Assembly (NCBI RefSeq): GCF_019599185.1
Contig: NZ_JAIEUL010000013.1
Location: 1-64,000, forward strand
DNA from: Cryobacterium inferilacus
Lineage (GTDB): Bacteria > Actinomycetota > Actinomycetes > Actinomycetales > Microbacteriaceae
Direction: 5' to 3'
DNA: 64,000 bases
Position numbers and translations under genes: made by a program
Shown: positions 46,167 through 55,292 of the stretch, piece after piece
Numbering within the stretch: position 1 is the stretch's first letter
Layout of the letters: each line of letters opens with the position of its first letter
The notes under the pieces: generated by a model
The model's database searches: none
What the model saw: only the letters and a program-made list of their open reading frames with translations
Told to the model about the DNA's origin: nothing

Positions 46167-46717
46167 CAGCGCACCATCCCGCCCAGGCTCAGGGCGAACT
46201 CATCCAGAATGGCCCGGCCGGCCGGCCAGGCGCCGAGCTTGCTGGCCGCGTTGATATGCCCGGCAGCGCCCACCTCGACGAACCCGGCGCCCCACGCGTT
46301 TGCCAGGGTGCGCGCGGTGCCAAGGGCGCAGTACGGGTCGTCGGAGCTGGCGATCACCAGGGCCGGGGTGCCGAGCACGGTGGGTTCCACGGCACGGAAG
46401 GTGGGCGCGTCGGCCGGAAAAGCGGGTCCGAACCGGTCGGGCGGCGCTACCAGCAGGGCGCCGCGCACCCGGCCGGGGTTCTCGGCCAACCAGGCCGCGG
46501 CGGCGATGCAGCCGAGGCTGTGCGCCACGATGATCGTGTCCGGGCCGGTGACGGCCGCGTCCACGGCGGCGATCCAGTCCTCCAGGTCGGGCTCGTCCCA
46601 CGAGGCCGGGCGGATGCGCACGGCATCCGTCTGCGTCGCCTGCCAGCGGGACTGCCAGTGCTTGTCGAGGGAGTCGTCAATGCCAGGCACGATGGTCAGG
46701 CTCAGGGTGGTGGGCAT
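46166..46717 (-). CDS. RBBP9/YdeN-family serine hydrolase
   Basis: A 183-aa alpha/beta hydrolase. The start is PTTLSLTIVPGIDDSLDKHW, the nucleophile elbow AHSLGC has Ser near residue 71, and the His lies near the end (AAGHINAAS). Small esterases of this family are common; the substrate is unknown. ATG 46717 is chosen over two upstream starts because the family begins just before the TIVPG strand. It is the first gene of the coupled three-gene operon. Confidence 0.8.
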   Translation of the reverse strand: MPTTLSLTIVPGIDDSLDKHWQSRWQATQTDAVRIRPASWDEPDLEDWIAAVDAAVTGPDTIIVAHSLGCIAAAAWLAENPGRVRGALLVAPPDRFGPAFPADAPTFRAVEPTVLGTPALVIASSDDPYCALGTARTLANAWGAGFVEVGAAGHINAASKLGAWPAGRAILDEFALSLGGMVR

Positions 46718-46823
46718 GACAAACACCCTATCCATTGCGGCCCGGCTGCCGAGGAATCGGGCGGATGTGGAGCCGAACGCGCTAGTTTCATAAGCGTTGA
46801 CACCCCTTCGAAAGGACACTCAC

Positions 46824-47555
46824 ATGACCAAGCAGTCGATCTTCGGTCGCATTGCCCAGCTCACCCGGGCGAACATCAACGCCCTCCTTGACTCCGCCGA
46901 AGACCCCGAGAAGATGCTCGACCAGATGGTGCGGGACTTCACCAACAGCATCGCCGACGCCGAAAGCGCCATTGCCGAGACCATCGGCAACCTGCGCATG
47001 CTCGAAGACGACCACCGCGAAGACGTGCAGGCCGCCGGCGAGTGGGGCCGCAAGGCCCTCGCCGCCAGCCGCAAGGCCGACGAACTGCGCACGGCAGGCA
47101 ACGCCGTCGACGCCGACAAGTTCGACAACCTCGCCAAGGTGGCCCTCGGCCGCCAGCTGCAGTCCGAGAATGAGGCGAAGGACGCCGAACCGCAGATCGC
47201 GAGCCAGACCGCCGTGGTGGAACAGCTCAAGACCGGCCTGAACACCATGAAGACCAAGCTCGGCCAGCTCACCAGCAAGCGCAGCGAGCTCATCGCCCGC
47301 TCCAAGACCGCGGCCGCGCAGTCGCAGGTGATGGACGCCGTGAAGAGCATCGACATGATGGACCCGACCAGTGAGGTCAGCCGGTTCGAAGACAAGATCC
47401 GCCGCGAAGAAGCCAAGGTGCGCGGTGCGAGCGAGCTCGCCGCCTCCAGCCTCGACGCGCAGTTCGAGAGCCTCGACGACCTCGGTGAACTGACCGAGGT
47501 GGATGCCCGCCTGGCCGCGCTCAAGGCCGGCTCGCCCTCCTCGATCGAGCAGTAG
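46824..47555 (+). CDS. pspA: PspA/IM30-family membrane-stress protein
   Basis: A 243-aa mostly helical coiled-coil protein. It opens with SIFGRIAQLTRANINALLD, and the DPEKMLDQMVRDF segment near residues 28-40 matches the PspA/Vipp1 family. Members coat damaged membranes and form ESCRT-III-like assemblies. There is no adjacent PspC or dedicated regulator. Confidence 0.9.
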   Translation: MTKQSIFGRIAQLTRANINALLDSAEDPEKMLDQMVRDFTNSIADAESAIAETIGNLRMLEDDHREDVQAAGEWGRKALAASRKADELRTAGNAVDADKFDNLAKVALGRQLQSENEAKDAEPQIASQTAVVEQLKTGLNTMKTKLGQLTSKRSELIARSKTAAAQSQVMDAVKSIDMMDPTSEVSRFEDKIRREEAKVRGASELAASSLDAQFESLDDLGELTEVDARLAALKAGSPSSIEQ

Positions 47556-47628
47556 CGCACCGCGTCACGCAGCGTGAATCCGGAACGGCCACGGGAATAC
47601 CCCGGGGCCGTTCTGTATTGTCACCCCC

Positions 47629-48288
47629 ATGACTACTCTCGGAATCATCGGTGCCGGTCAGATCGGCAGCCAGCTCGCCCGCCTCGGCGTGGCCAACGGA
47701 TACGACGTCGTGCTGAGCAATTCGCGCGGCCCGGCCACCCTCGACACCCTCATCGAGGAGCTCGGCCCGCGCGCCAGGGCAGCCCTGCCGGCCGAGGCCG
47801 CCGCGGCAGGCGACCTGGTCATCGTGACCATCCCGCTGCACGCCATCGACGCCCTGCCGCTGCCCGAACTGGCCGGCAAGCTCGTGATCGACACCAACAA
47901 CTACTACCCGGAGCGTGACGGTGAGATCGCCGCCCTCGACGAGGAGACCACCACCACCGCCGAGCTGCTGCAGGACCTGCTGACCGAGTCGAGGGTGGTG
48001 AAGGCGTTCAACCACATCTACGCCGCCGACCTCAGCACCGATGGCCTGCCAGCCGGCGCCGAGAACCGCCGCGCCCTGGTCATCGCCGGAAACGACCCCG
48101 ACGCCCGCGAGACGGTCACCGCCCTGCTGGACGACTTCGGCTTCGACACCGTCGACCTCGGCCCGCTGAACGAGGGCTGGCGCATCCAGCGCGACACCCC
48201 GGGCTACGGCCCGCGCATGGACGCGTTCGAGCTGCGCGAGGCCGTCAGCGCGGCCATCCGCTACCGGGACATGCCGCAGGCCGTCTGA
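47629..48288 (+). CDS. NADPH-dependent F420 reductase-like oxidoreductase
   Basis: A 219-aa Rossmann protein. The N-terminal TTLGIIGAGQIGSQLARLG carries a GxGxxG dinucleotide site (residues 8-13), and the middle has TIPLHAIDALPLPEL. The sequence resembles F420-dependent NADP reductase and related NADP-dependent oxidoreductases. Cofactor and substrate cannot be set from sequence. It is spaced 58 nt from the arginase-family gene on the same strand. Confidence 0.85.
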   Translation: MTTLGIIGAGQIGSQLARLGVANGYDVVLSNSRGPATLDTLIEELGPRARAALPAEAAAAGDLVIVTIPLHAIDALPLPELAGKLVIDTNNYYPERDGEIAALDEETTTTAELLQDLLTESRVVKAFNHIYAADLSTDGLPAGAENRRALVIAGNDPDARETVTALLDDFGFDTVDLGPLNEGWRIQRDTPGYGPRMDAFELREAVSAAIRYRDMPQAV

Positions 48289-48346
48289 GGGTTTCAACCC
48301 GAATTGGCGGATGCGCCGGGCGGTGGCACAGGAGCATACTGAGGGG

Positions 48347-49180
48347 GTGTCCCCCAACTACGTGGTCGTCCCGCAGTGGCAAGGTTCCGTCTCCCCGCGC
48401 GCCATGCGCCTCGTCGATGGGGCGGAGGCGATCCGGGGCGACCTGCCCTCGTCGGTCACCTTCCCCGTCGAGGTGCCCGCAGAGGCCGGTGATGCGCTGG
48501 ATACCGGCATCCACCGGTTCTCGTCGCTGCTGACCGTGCGCGACCGGCAGCTGACCGTGCTGCGCACCAGCACGGAGCCCGTGCTCACCATCGGCGGTGA
48601 CTGCGGGGTGAGCTTCGGCGCCGTCGAGCACGCCTCCCGCCGGCACCCCGGCGACATCGCGCTGGTCTGGTTCGACGCCCACCCCGACCTGCACACCAGC
48701 GAGTCTTCGCAGTCCGGCGGCTTCGGCGGCATGGTGCTGCGCGCCATCCTCGGTGACGGTGTCGATGGGCTGGCCCTCGACCCGGATGCCCGCATCGCGC
48801 CCGACCGGGTGGTGCTGGCCGGGGTGCGGGACATCGACCCGGCCGAGGACGTCTACATCACCGAGCAGTCGATGCCTCTGGTGCCGGTGGAGAACCTGAC
48901 CAGCCCGGACGCCCTCGTCGCCGCCGTGCGCCGCACCGGCGCCAGGCACGTCTACCTGCACATCGACCTGGACGTGCTCGACCCCGCCACCATCGTCGGG
49001 CTGTCGAACATCTACCCGTTCGGGCTGGCCGTGGAGGCCCTGACCGGCGCCATCACCGCGTTGCGGGCCGAGTTCAACCTGGCCGGAGCCACCATCGCCG
49101 GTTTCGCGCCGTCCTCCCCCGAGGCCGCGAACGACGACCTGCCCAGCATCCTGCGCATCATCGGCGCCCTCACCCGCTGA
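48347..49180 (+). CDS. Arginase/agmatinase-family protein
   Basis: A 277-aa ureohydrolase-fold protein. Metal-binding stretches are TIGGDCGVSFG near residues 80-90, WFDAHPDLHT near 104-113 and LHIDLDVLDP near 205-214. The canonical GGDHS is GGDC here, so one Mn ligand is Cys rather than His. Substrate and activity are therefore open. The GTG at 48347 is preferred to the longer frame because GAGGGG lies just upstream. Confidence 0.8.
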   Translation: MSPNYVVVPQWQGSVSPRAMRLVDGAEAIRGDLPSSVTFPVEVPAEAGDALDTGIHRFSSLLTVRDRQLTVLRTSTEPVLTIGGDCGVSFGAVEHASRRHPGDIALVWFDAHPDLHTSESSQSGGFGGMVLRAILGDGVDGLALDPDARIAPDRVVLAGVRDIDPAEDVYITEQSMPLVPVENLTSPDALVAAVRRTGARHVYLHIDLDVLDPATIVGLSNIYPFGLAVEALTGAITALRAEFNLAGATIAGFAPSSPEAANDDLPSILRIIGALTR

Positions 49181-49228
49181 TCGGTCCGCTCGCCGGCCAA
49201 CCCCTGCTGATCGAAGGAGATCACCCCT

Positions 49229-50017
49229 ATGACGGATGAACCGCGCATCGTGACCGAACGCCGGGGGCACCTGCTGCTGATCGGCCTCAACCGGCCGGAG
49301 AAGCGCAACGCGGCGGACTTCGCCATGCTGCAGCAGCTGGCGCTGGCCTACGGCGAGCTGGAGCGTGACCCCGAGCTGCGGGTGGGCGTGGTGCACGCGA
49401 TCGGTGAGCACTTCACCGCCGGCCTCGACCTGGCCGATGTTGGCCCGCGGCTGGGGCCCCAGGGCATCGACATCGTGCCGGAGGGCGGCATCAACCCCTG
49501 GCAGGTCGACGGCAGCGCGCTGAGCAAACCGGTCGTGATCGCGGTGCAGGGCACCTGCCTCACCCTGGGCATCGAGCTGATGCTGGCCAGCGACATCGTC
49601 GTCGCCGCGGAGTCCACCCGGTTCGGCCAGATCGAGGTGGGCCGGGGCATCCTGCCGTTCGGCGGCGCCACCCTGCGGTTCCCCCGCGCGGCCGGTTGGG
49701 GAAACGCCATGCGCTGGTTGCTCACCGGCGACCTGTTCGACGCCCGCGAGGCGCACCGGATGGGCCTGGTGCAGGAGATCGTGCCCAACGGCCGCGAGTT
49801 GCACCGCGCCATCGAACTGGCCGAGCGCATTGCCGCGCAGGCTCCGCTTGCGGTGCAGGCCACCCTCGCCAACGCCAGGCTCGCCCTGCGGGAGGGCCCG
49901 GCGGCGGCCGAGGCCGAGCTGCAGCCCGCCCTGGCCCGGCTGGCCGCCACGACGGATGCCCGCATCGGCATGGAAGCCTTCCTCTCCCGCACTCCCGCCG
50001 AGTTCCAGGGCCGCTGA
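49229..50017 (+). CDS. Enoyl-CoA hydratase/crotonase family protein
   Basis: A 262-aa crotonase-fold enzyme. Typical motifs are LNRPEKRNA near residues 16-24, GEHFTAGLDLAD near 60-71 and AVQGTCLTLGIELMLASDIV near 105-124, with the oxyanion backbone positions. The catalytic pair that defines hydratase versus other crotonases is not clear, so the exact reaction is open. AAGGAGA precedes the ATG. It shares the plus-strand run with arginase-like and disulfide-oxidoreductase genes. Confidence 0.85.
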   Translation: MTDEPRIVTERRGHLLLIGLNRPEKRNAADFAMLQQLALAYGELERDPELRVGVVHAIGEHFTAGLDLADVGPRLGPQGIDIVPEGGINPWQVDGSALSKPVVIAVQGTCLTLGIELMLASDIVVAAESTRFGQIEVGRGILPFGGATLRFPRAAGWGNAMRWLLTGDLFDAREAHRMGLVQEIVPNGRELHRAIELAERIAAQAPLAVQATLANARLALREGPAAAEAELQPALARLAATTDARIGMEAFLSRTPAEFQGR

Positions 50018-50095
50018 CCGGGGCAGGAATTACCGGAGTTATGCTTCCCGCGGACACTGTGGATTTGTGCCGGGCACGGTGGGTAGGCTGCGACG

Positions 50096-51574
50096 ATGAG
50101 CGACGCATCAGCAGCATCCGCCCGCACCTACGACGTCATCGTGATCGGCGCCGGCGCCGTCGGTGAGAACGTGGCCGACCGCACCGTGCAGGGGGGCCTG
50201 AGCACCCTCGTCATCGAGGCCGAACTCGTCGGGGGTGAGTGCTCGTACTGGGCGTGCATGCCCTCCAAGGTGCTGCTGCGCAGCGGCGCCGCCCTCACCG
50301 CGGCCCGGCGGGTGGCCGGCGCCGCCGAGGCCGTCACCGGGCAGCTCGACGTGGCGGCGGTGCTCAAGCGCCGCACCTCGTTCACCCACGACTGGAACGA
50401 CGACAGCCAGGCGGACTGGTTGGCCTCCGCCGGCATCGACCTGCTCCGCGGCCACGCCAGGCTCAGCGGCGTCAAGCAGGTGACCGTTGAGACGACGGAT
50501 GGCCCGGTCGTCGTCACCGCCACCCACGCCGTGGTGCTCAGCACGGGCTCGGCCGCGCTGCTGCCCGACATCGACGGGCTGGCCGACGTGTCGCCGTGGA
50601 CCAGCAGGGACGCCACCTCGGTCGCCCACGTGCCCGGTCACCTCGCCATCATCGGCGGCGGGGTCGTGGCGGTGGAAATGGCCGCCGCCTACCGGTCGCT
50701 CGGCGCGGAGGTCACCCTGCTCGTGCGCAGTTCCCTACTGCGCGACCAGGAGCCGTTCGCCGGCGAGCTGGTGGGCGCCGCGCTCACCGAGTCCGGCGTC
50801 ACCGTACTCACCGACGCCAGCCCCACCGCGGCCCGCCGCACCGACGACGGCCAGGTCGTGGTGCTCACCGCCGACGGCCGCACCGTCACGGCCGATGAGG
50901 TGCTCGTGGCCGCGGGGCGCAGTCCGCGCAGCACCGACCTGGGTCTGGAGACCGTCGGGCTCACCCCGGGTGACTGGGTGGACGTGGACGACACCATGCT
51001 CGTCACCGGGGACTCGGCCGCGCTGGCCGGAGACTGGCTGTACGCCACCGGCGACATCAACCACCGCGCGCTGCTCACCCACCAGGGCAAGTACCAGGCC
51101 CGCGCCGCCGGCGATGTCATCGCCGCGCGCGCCGCCGGCGCGGTCATCGACGACGCCCCGTGGGGCACCCACGTGGCCACGGCCGACCACGCCGCGGTGC
51201 CGCAGGTCACCTTCACCGACCCCGAGGTGGCCTCGGTGGGCCTCACCGCCGCGGCGGCGGAGAAGGCCGGTTTCCGCATCCGGGTGCTCGACTACGATCT
51301 CGCCGGAGTCGCCGGGGCGAGCGTGCTGGCCGACGGCTATACCGGCCAGGCCAGGGCCGTCGTGGACCTCGACGCCGAGGTGCTGCTCGGGGTGACCTTC
51401 GTGGGCGCGGGTGTGGGCGAGCTGCTGCACGCGGCCACCATCGCGGTGGTCGGTGAGGTGCCGATCAGCCGGCTCTGGCACGCGGTGCCGAGCTACCCCA
51501 CCCTCAGCGAGGTCTGGCTGCGCCTGCTCGAGGCCTATGGCCGCCCGGCGGCGGAGACCGACAGGGGCTTCTGA
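50096..51574 (+). CDS. Pyridine nucleotide-disulfide oxidoreductase
   Basis: A 492-aa FAD/NAD(P) flavoprotein of the mercuric-reductase/dihydrolipoamide-dehydrogenase class. FAD motif: VIGAGAVGENVADR near residues 16-29. Redox-active CX4C: GGECSYWACMPSKVLLR near residues 46-62. NAD motif: IIGGGVVAVEMAAAYRSLGA near 184-203. C-terminal dimerisation domain from about residue 370. There is no N-terminal metal-binding domain, so a mercuric reductase is less likely than a lipoamide or glutathione-type reductase. The stop overlaps the next gene by 1 nt. Confidence 0.85.
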   Translation: MSDASAASARTYDVIVIGAGAVGENVADRTVQGGLSTLVIEAELVGGECSYWACMPSKVLLRSGAALTAARRVAGAAEAVTGQLDVAAVLKRRTSFTHDWNDDSQADWLASAGIDLLRGHARLSGVKQVTVETTDGPVVVTATHAVVLSTGSAALLPDIDGLADVSPWTSRDATSVAHVPGHLAIIGGGVVAVEMAAAYRSLGAEVTLLVRSSLLRDQEPFAGELVGAALTESGVTVLTDASPTAARRTDDGQVVVLTADGRTVTADEVLVAAGRSPRSTDLGLETVGLTPGDWVDVDDTMLVTGDSAALAGDWLYATGDINHRALLTHQGKYQARAAGDVIAARAAGAVIDDAPWGTHVATADHAAVPQVTFTDPEVASVGLTAAAAEKAGFRIRVLDYDLAGVAGASVLADGYTGQARAVVDLDAEVLLGVTFVGAGVGELLHAATIAVVGEVPISRLWHAVPSYPTLSEVWLRLLEAYGRPAAETDRGF

Positions 51575-51984
51575 TGCGCCGGCTCCTGATCGACTCCCCC
51601 GTCAGCCGGGCCGGCTACCTCTACGCCACCGCGGTGGGCCTGGTCTGGGGCGCGATCTGGAGCACCGGCCGCGTCGAGCGCCGGAACGGCCTGGTCGTGT
51701 TCCGGGGCCTGCCGGCCTGGGCGTTCGGCCGCGGCGGCTCCTGCGTGGGCGCGGTGTACCTCACCAATCAGAACGTGACGGCGGATGTGCTCGAGCACGA
51801 GGCCGTGCACAAGGACCAGTGGCAGCGCTACGGCATGCTGTTCCCGCTGCTGTATTTCCGGGCAGGGCGTGACCCGTTGCAGAACCGGTTCGAGATCGAG
51901 GCCGGCCTGGCGAAGGGCGGCTACTTGCGGAAGAAGCGTGCGGTTACGCGTGCTCCGCGCGACCGTCGCGCCAGTACCCCATGA
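51574..51984 (+). CDS. Hypothetical protein with HEXXH motif
   Basis: A 136-aa protein. A short N-terminal helix (about residues 12-30) may be a membrane segment. The motif VLEHEAVHKDQW near residues 69-80 contains H-E-x-x-H (HEAVH), which resembles a zincin active site, but no other zinc-protease signature is visible. A basic C-terminal tail ends the protein. The ATG overlaps the oxidoreductase stop by 1 nt, so translation is coupled. It converges with and overlaps the siderophore-interacting gene. Confidence 0.65.
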   Translation: MRRLLIDSPVSRAGYLYATAVGLVWGAIWSTGRVERRNGLVVFRGLPAWAFGRGGSCVGAVYLTNQNVTADVLEHEAVHKDQWQRYGMLFPLLYFRAGRDPLQNRFEIEAGLAKGGYLRKKRAVTRAPRDRRASTP

Positions 51985-52882
51985 ACGCGACCTGACGGCG
52001 GTCGATGCCGACGTCGGTGACGAGGAACCGGCGCAGTCGCTTGATCACGCTGGCCTCACCGGCCAGCCAGGCGTAGAGCTCGCCGTCCAGGGCGGATCCG
52101 TCCGGTACTTCCCAGAGGATGGACTCGTCAACGTCGATCTCGGGCAGCACGGTGTCGCTGTGGTGGGCGGTGATGAACCGGGCAGTCCAGCTCCGCGCGG
52201 CGGCTTCGAGCCTTGAGCCGTGGGCGGCGCCGTTGCGGGGCAGCCAGGTCACGGTGACACCGTCGGGAGCGTTGGTCTCGTGGGCGTCACCGGACTCGGG
52301 CACCTCGATGTACGCGCAGCCGCGGGCGGTGCGGGGCAGGCCGGCGAGGATGGCGCAGATGGCCGGGGCGGCGGTCTCGTCACCGGCGATCAGCACGGTG
52401 TTGGCGTTGCCTGGGGCCCACTCGATGCCGACCACCGGGTTGTCGCCGTCGGCGACGGGTCCCACGATGGCGACCTCGTCGCCCACGATCGCGGCGCGAA
52501 CCCAGCGGGAGGCCGGACCGGCGTCACCGTGGGTGACGAAGTCGATGTCCACCTCGCGGTGCTCCGGGCGGGCGTGCCGCACCGTGTAGGTGCGCAGGGG
52601 GTTGCGGCGCTCGTCGGGCAGGTCACGCCAGGTCTCGTACCAGGAATCGCTCTGCGGAAAGGAGGAGACACCGACGCCGGGCAGCGGGAGAACGAGCTTG
52701 ATCCGCTGGTCCAGGCCGGCGGTGCCGAACTCGTTCAGGTCGGGTCCGGTGAAGGTGACCCGGGTGAAGTTGGTCGACAGTCGTTGCACCCGGGAGACCG
52801 AGACAGCGAACGGGCGGTAGCTGGGGCGCGGGGCCCGCACACGTGCGGGGGCCGGCGCGGAAGCGACTGTCGAAGTAAGCAT
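51944..52882 (-). CDS. Siderophore-interacting protein (ferric reductase type)
   Basis: A 312-aa FAD-binding ferric-siderophore reductase family protein. A beta-barrel FAD domain covers residues 15-130 (RTYTVRHARPEHREVDIDFV), and a NAD(P)-binding-like domain and C-terminal segment make up the rest (LIAGDETAAPAICAIL near residues 168-183). It probably releases iron from internalised ferri-siderophores. A DtxR-like box sits at 52887-52909 just before the ATG, so iron repression is likely. It converges with the HEXXH gene, overlapping by 41 nt. Confidence 0.85.
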   Translation of the reverse strand: MLTSTVASAPAPARVRAPRPSYRPFAVSVSRVQRLSTNFTRVTFTGPDLNEFGTAGLDQRIKLVLPLPGVGVSSFPQSDSWYETWRDLPDERRNPLRTYTVRHARPEHREVDIDFVTHGDAGPASRWVRAAIVGDEVAIVGPVADGDNPVVGIEWAPGNANTVLIAGDETAAPAICAILAGLPRTARGCAYIEVPESGDAHETNAPDGVTVTWLPRNGAAHGSRLEAAARSWTARFITAHHSDTVLPEIDVDESILWEVPDGSALDGELYAWLAGEASVIKRLRRFLVTDVGIDRRQVAFMGYWRDGRAEHA

Positions 52883-52886
52883 GTCC

Positions 52887-52909
52887 TTAGTATGGCATGC
52901 CTAACCTTC
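52887..52909 (-). promoter_or_regulatory. DtxR/IdeR-like iron box
   Basis: Read on the minus strand the site contains GGTTAGGCATGCCATACTAA. Its GGTTAGGC half matches the DtxR consensus half-site exactly and the centre is the palindrome GGCATGCC, with a weaker second arm. About 12 of 19 consensus positions match. It lies 5 nt from the start codon of the siderophore-interacting gene, suggesting iron-dependent repression. Confidence 0.5.
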
Positions 52910-52973
52910 ATTGCACCCGGGGAATTGGCTGAGTCCCCGATGTGTGCCGCAGTGCCGCAGCGCGGGGCGGCCG

Positions 52974-53141
52974 TCAGGCGGCGGTGACCCATTCGGTGGC
53001 GACGTAGCTGCCGGCGCCGCGGTGGCTGGCGGGGCTGATGTAGCCGGCCGGGCTGGCGGCGGGCTGACCGGTGCTGACGTAGCCGGCGGGCTCCGCGCTG
53101 CGGTCGCGGGTGGTTCCTGGGGTGCTGATGTACGAGTTCAT
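52974..53141 (-). CDS. Small repeat peptide (55 aa)
   Basis: A 55-aa ORF with a strong AGGAG site 6 nt upstream of the ATG. It repeats a short Tyr motif four times: NSYISTPG, AGYVSTGQ, AGYISPAS, GSYVATEW. There is no signal peptide or transmembrane segment, and no family is recognised. It lies between the catalase and siderophore-interacting genes on the same strand. A repetitive small peptide could be a modified peptide precursor or a metal-stress protein, but this is speculation. Confidence 0.65.
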   Translation of the reverse strand: MNSYISTPGTTRDRSAEPAGYVSTGQPAASPAGYISPASHRGAGSYVATEWVTAA

Positions 53142-53214
53142 GATGCTCCTGTCGGGGGTACTTCCGGTCGACGCAGAGCTTCATTGGACGCGTGCTGGGG
53201 GTGGTGCTGGGGTG

Positions 53215-53247
53215 GATCGCGCGGCCGGCCGGGCCGGCCGCGCGATC
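53215..53247 (-). terminator. Strong hairpin after catalase
   Basis: A perfect 15-bp stem, GATCGCGCGGCCGGC/GCCGGCCGCGCGATC, with a 3-nt CGG loop, lies 30 nt downstream of the catalase stop. No U-tract follows, so it is a GC-only hairpin, a form common in high-GC actinobacteria. Confidence 0.6.
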
Positions 53248-53277
53248 GGGTGATGCTGGTGGTGCTGTCGTGCGGTG

Positions 53278-54783
53278 TTACTCGCCGACGCCGACGGGCT
53301 CGGCGGACACGTTGGCCGAGGTGGCCTCCGCGGTGCCGTCGGCCAGGTTCAGCCGGAGGCTCGCGCCGAGGGCGGCGTCCACGTTCGTCCAGTACTGGAT
53401 GGCGCGTTCCTTGACCTCGGGGCGGGTGACGCCGCCGACGGCGCCGGTGATGGTCTCCAGGAAGCGAGCCTTGGCCGCGTCGTCGAAGACGTCGCGGTAG
53501 AGCGTTCCGGCCTGGCCGAAGTCGTCGTCCTCGCTGCGGAGGGTGGCGGCGCTGCGCACGAGCGCACCGTCGCTCTCCCAGGTGCCGTCGCCCGCGAGGG
53601 CCTCATCGGCGACGGGGCCGCCGAGCGAGTTGGGCGCGTAGTTCGGCGCACTGGCCTCGCTGAAGTGGTACCGGGCCGCGCCATCCTGCGAGTAGTTGTG
53701 CACGGGAGCCTGCGGGGCGTTCACCGGCAGCTGGTTGTAGTTGGTACCCACGCGGTATCGCTGCGCATCCGGGTAGGAGAAGATGCGCGCCATCAGCATC
53801 TTGTCGGGGCTGGCGGCGATGCCGGGCACGAGGTTGGCCGGCGAGAACGCGGCCTGCTCGATCTCGGCGAAGAAGTTGCCCGGGTTGCGGTTGAGGGTGT
53901 GCGTGCCCACCTTGATCAGCGGGAAGTCCGCGTGCGGCCAGACCTTGGTGACGTCGAACGGGTTGAAGCGGTAGGTCTTGCCCTCTTCGTAGGGCATGAC
54001 CTGCACGTGCACGTCCCAGGACGGGAAGTCGCCGGCGTCGATGGCCTCGTAGAGGTCGCGGCGGTAGTAGTCGGCGTCGGCGCCGGCGATGAGCTCGGCC
54101 TCTGCGCCTTCCATCTCGATGTTGCCCTGGTTGGAGGTGAAGTGGTACTTCACCCAGAAGCGCTCACCGGCGGCGTTGATCCACTGGTAGGTGTGCGAGC
54201 CGAAGCCGGGCATGGTGCGCCAGGAGCGCGGCAGGCCACGGTCGCCCATCAGGTAGGTGACCTGGTGTGCGGACTCGGGCGAGAGGCTCCAGAAGTCCCA
54301 CTGCATATTCGCGTCGCGGAGGCCAGAGCCCGGCAGACGCTTCTGTGAGTGGATGAAGTCGGGGAACTTGATCCCATCGCGGATGAAGAACACCGGGGTG
54401 TTGTTTCCGACGATGTCGTAGTTGCCCTCGGTGGTGTAGAACTTCACCGAGAAGCCGCGCACGTCACGCCAGGTGTCGGGCGAGCCCTGCTCGCCGGCCA
54501 CGCTGGAGAAGCGCTGCAGGGTGTCGGTGCGGGCGCCGGGCTGGAACAGGGCCGCGCGGGTGTACGCGGAAACGTCGCCGGTGACCTCGAAGACACCGTG
54601 TGCTCCGCCGCCCTTGGCGTGCACGATGCGCTCCGGGATGCGCTCGCGGTTGAACTGGGCGAGCTTCTCGACCAGGTAACGGTCGTGCAGGGCGGTGACG
54701 CCGTCGGCGCCGGCGGTGAGGGAGTGCTCGTCGCTCGGGACCGGCGTGCCGGTCTGGGTGGTGGTGGGGGGCAGTGTCGTCAT
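53278..54783 (-). CDS. katA: Catalase (clade with small subunits)
   Basis: A 501-aa heme catalase. The distal His is in [18 protein letters not shown] (His near residue 54). The Asn motif is [15 protein letters not shown] near 122-136, and the proximal heme Tyr is in [14 protein letters not shown] near 337-350. It decomposes hydrogen peroxide. The Fur-family gene lies 38 nt upstream on the same strand, likely its regulator. Confidence 0.92.
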   Translation of the reverse strand: MTTLPPTTTQTGTPVPSDEHSLTAGADGVTALHDRYLVEKLAQFNRERIPERIVHAKGGGAHGVFEVTGDVSAYTRAALFQPGARTDTLQRFSSVAGEQGSPDTWRDVRGFSVKFYTTEGNYDIVGNNTPVFFIRDGIKFPDFIHSQKRLPGSGLRDANMQWDFWSLSPESAHQVTYLMGDRGLPRSWRTMPGFGSHTYQWINAAGERFWVKYHFTSNQGNIEMEGAEAELIAGADADYYRRDLYEAIDAGDFPSWDVHVQVMPYEEGKTYRFNPFDVTKVWPHADFPLIKVGTHTLNRNPGNFFAEIEQAAFSPANLVPGIAASPDKMLMARIFSYPDAQRYRVGTNYNQLPVNAPQAPVHNYSQDGAARYHFSEASAPNYAPNSLGGPVADEALAGDGTWESDGALVRSAATLRSEDDDFGQAGTLYRDVFDDAAKARFLETITGAVGGVTRPEVKERAIQYWTNVDAALGASLRLNLADGTAEATSANVSAEPVGVGE

Positions 54784-54821
54784 GGTGCTCCTTCGTGTCG
54801 TGTGCTGGTCGGTCAAGTCGT

Positions 54822-55274
54822 TCACAAGTTTTGGCAGTCCGGGCAGAGGCCCCAGAAGGTGACCTCGGCTGTCTGCACCACGAAGCCGGCGGTGTCCGAC
54901 GGGGTCAGACAGGGAGCCTGGCCGGTCACACACTCCACGTCGCGCACGCTGTGGCAGTTGGTGCAGACGATGTGGTGGTGGTTGTCGCCCACCCGGCGTT
55001 CGAATAGCGCGGCGGAGCCGGCCGGTTCGATCCGGCGCACCAGGCCGGCGGTGGTGAATGCGCCGAGCACACCGTAGACGGCCTGCAGCGAGGTGCCAGG
55101 CAGCTCCAGGCTCACGGCCTCGAAGAGCTGGTCGGCGGTGGCGTGCGGCGACTCGGTGAGCCCGTGCAGCACCGCCAGCCGGGGTGCGGTGACCTTGAGG
55201 CCCGCGGCGCGGATCTCAGCGGCAGGATCGGCGGCGGCGGGTGCCGCCTGGTCGACCGTTCCGTGAGTGTGCAT
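54822..55274 (-). CDS. Fur-family regulator (FurA/CatR-like)
   Basis: A 150-aa Fur protein. The winged helix spans residues 15-85 and contains [13 protein letters not shown]. The metal-binding His cluster is [13 protein letters not shown] near residues 91-103, and a C-terminal CPDC may form a zinc site. It is immediately upstream of the catalase gene, as in furA-kat operons, so it is probably a peroxide or iron sensor that represses catalase. A perfect palindrome at 55293-55311 lies in front of its own start. Confidence 0.88.
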   Translation of the reverse strand: MHTHGTVDQAAPAAADPAAEIRAAGLKVTAPRLAVLHGLTESPHATADQLFEAVSLELPGTSLQAVYGVLGAFTTAGLVRRIEPAGSAALFERRVGDNHHHIVCTNCHSVRDVECVTGQAPCLTPSDTAGFVVQTAEVTFWGLCPDCQNL

Positions 55275-55292
55275 CCCCTCACGCTAGCAGTT

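Noticed and set aside
55015..55045. tRNA T-arm-like GGTTCGATCC
   Set aside because: It lies inside the Fur reading frame, and no anticodon or acceptor stem can be built around it.
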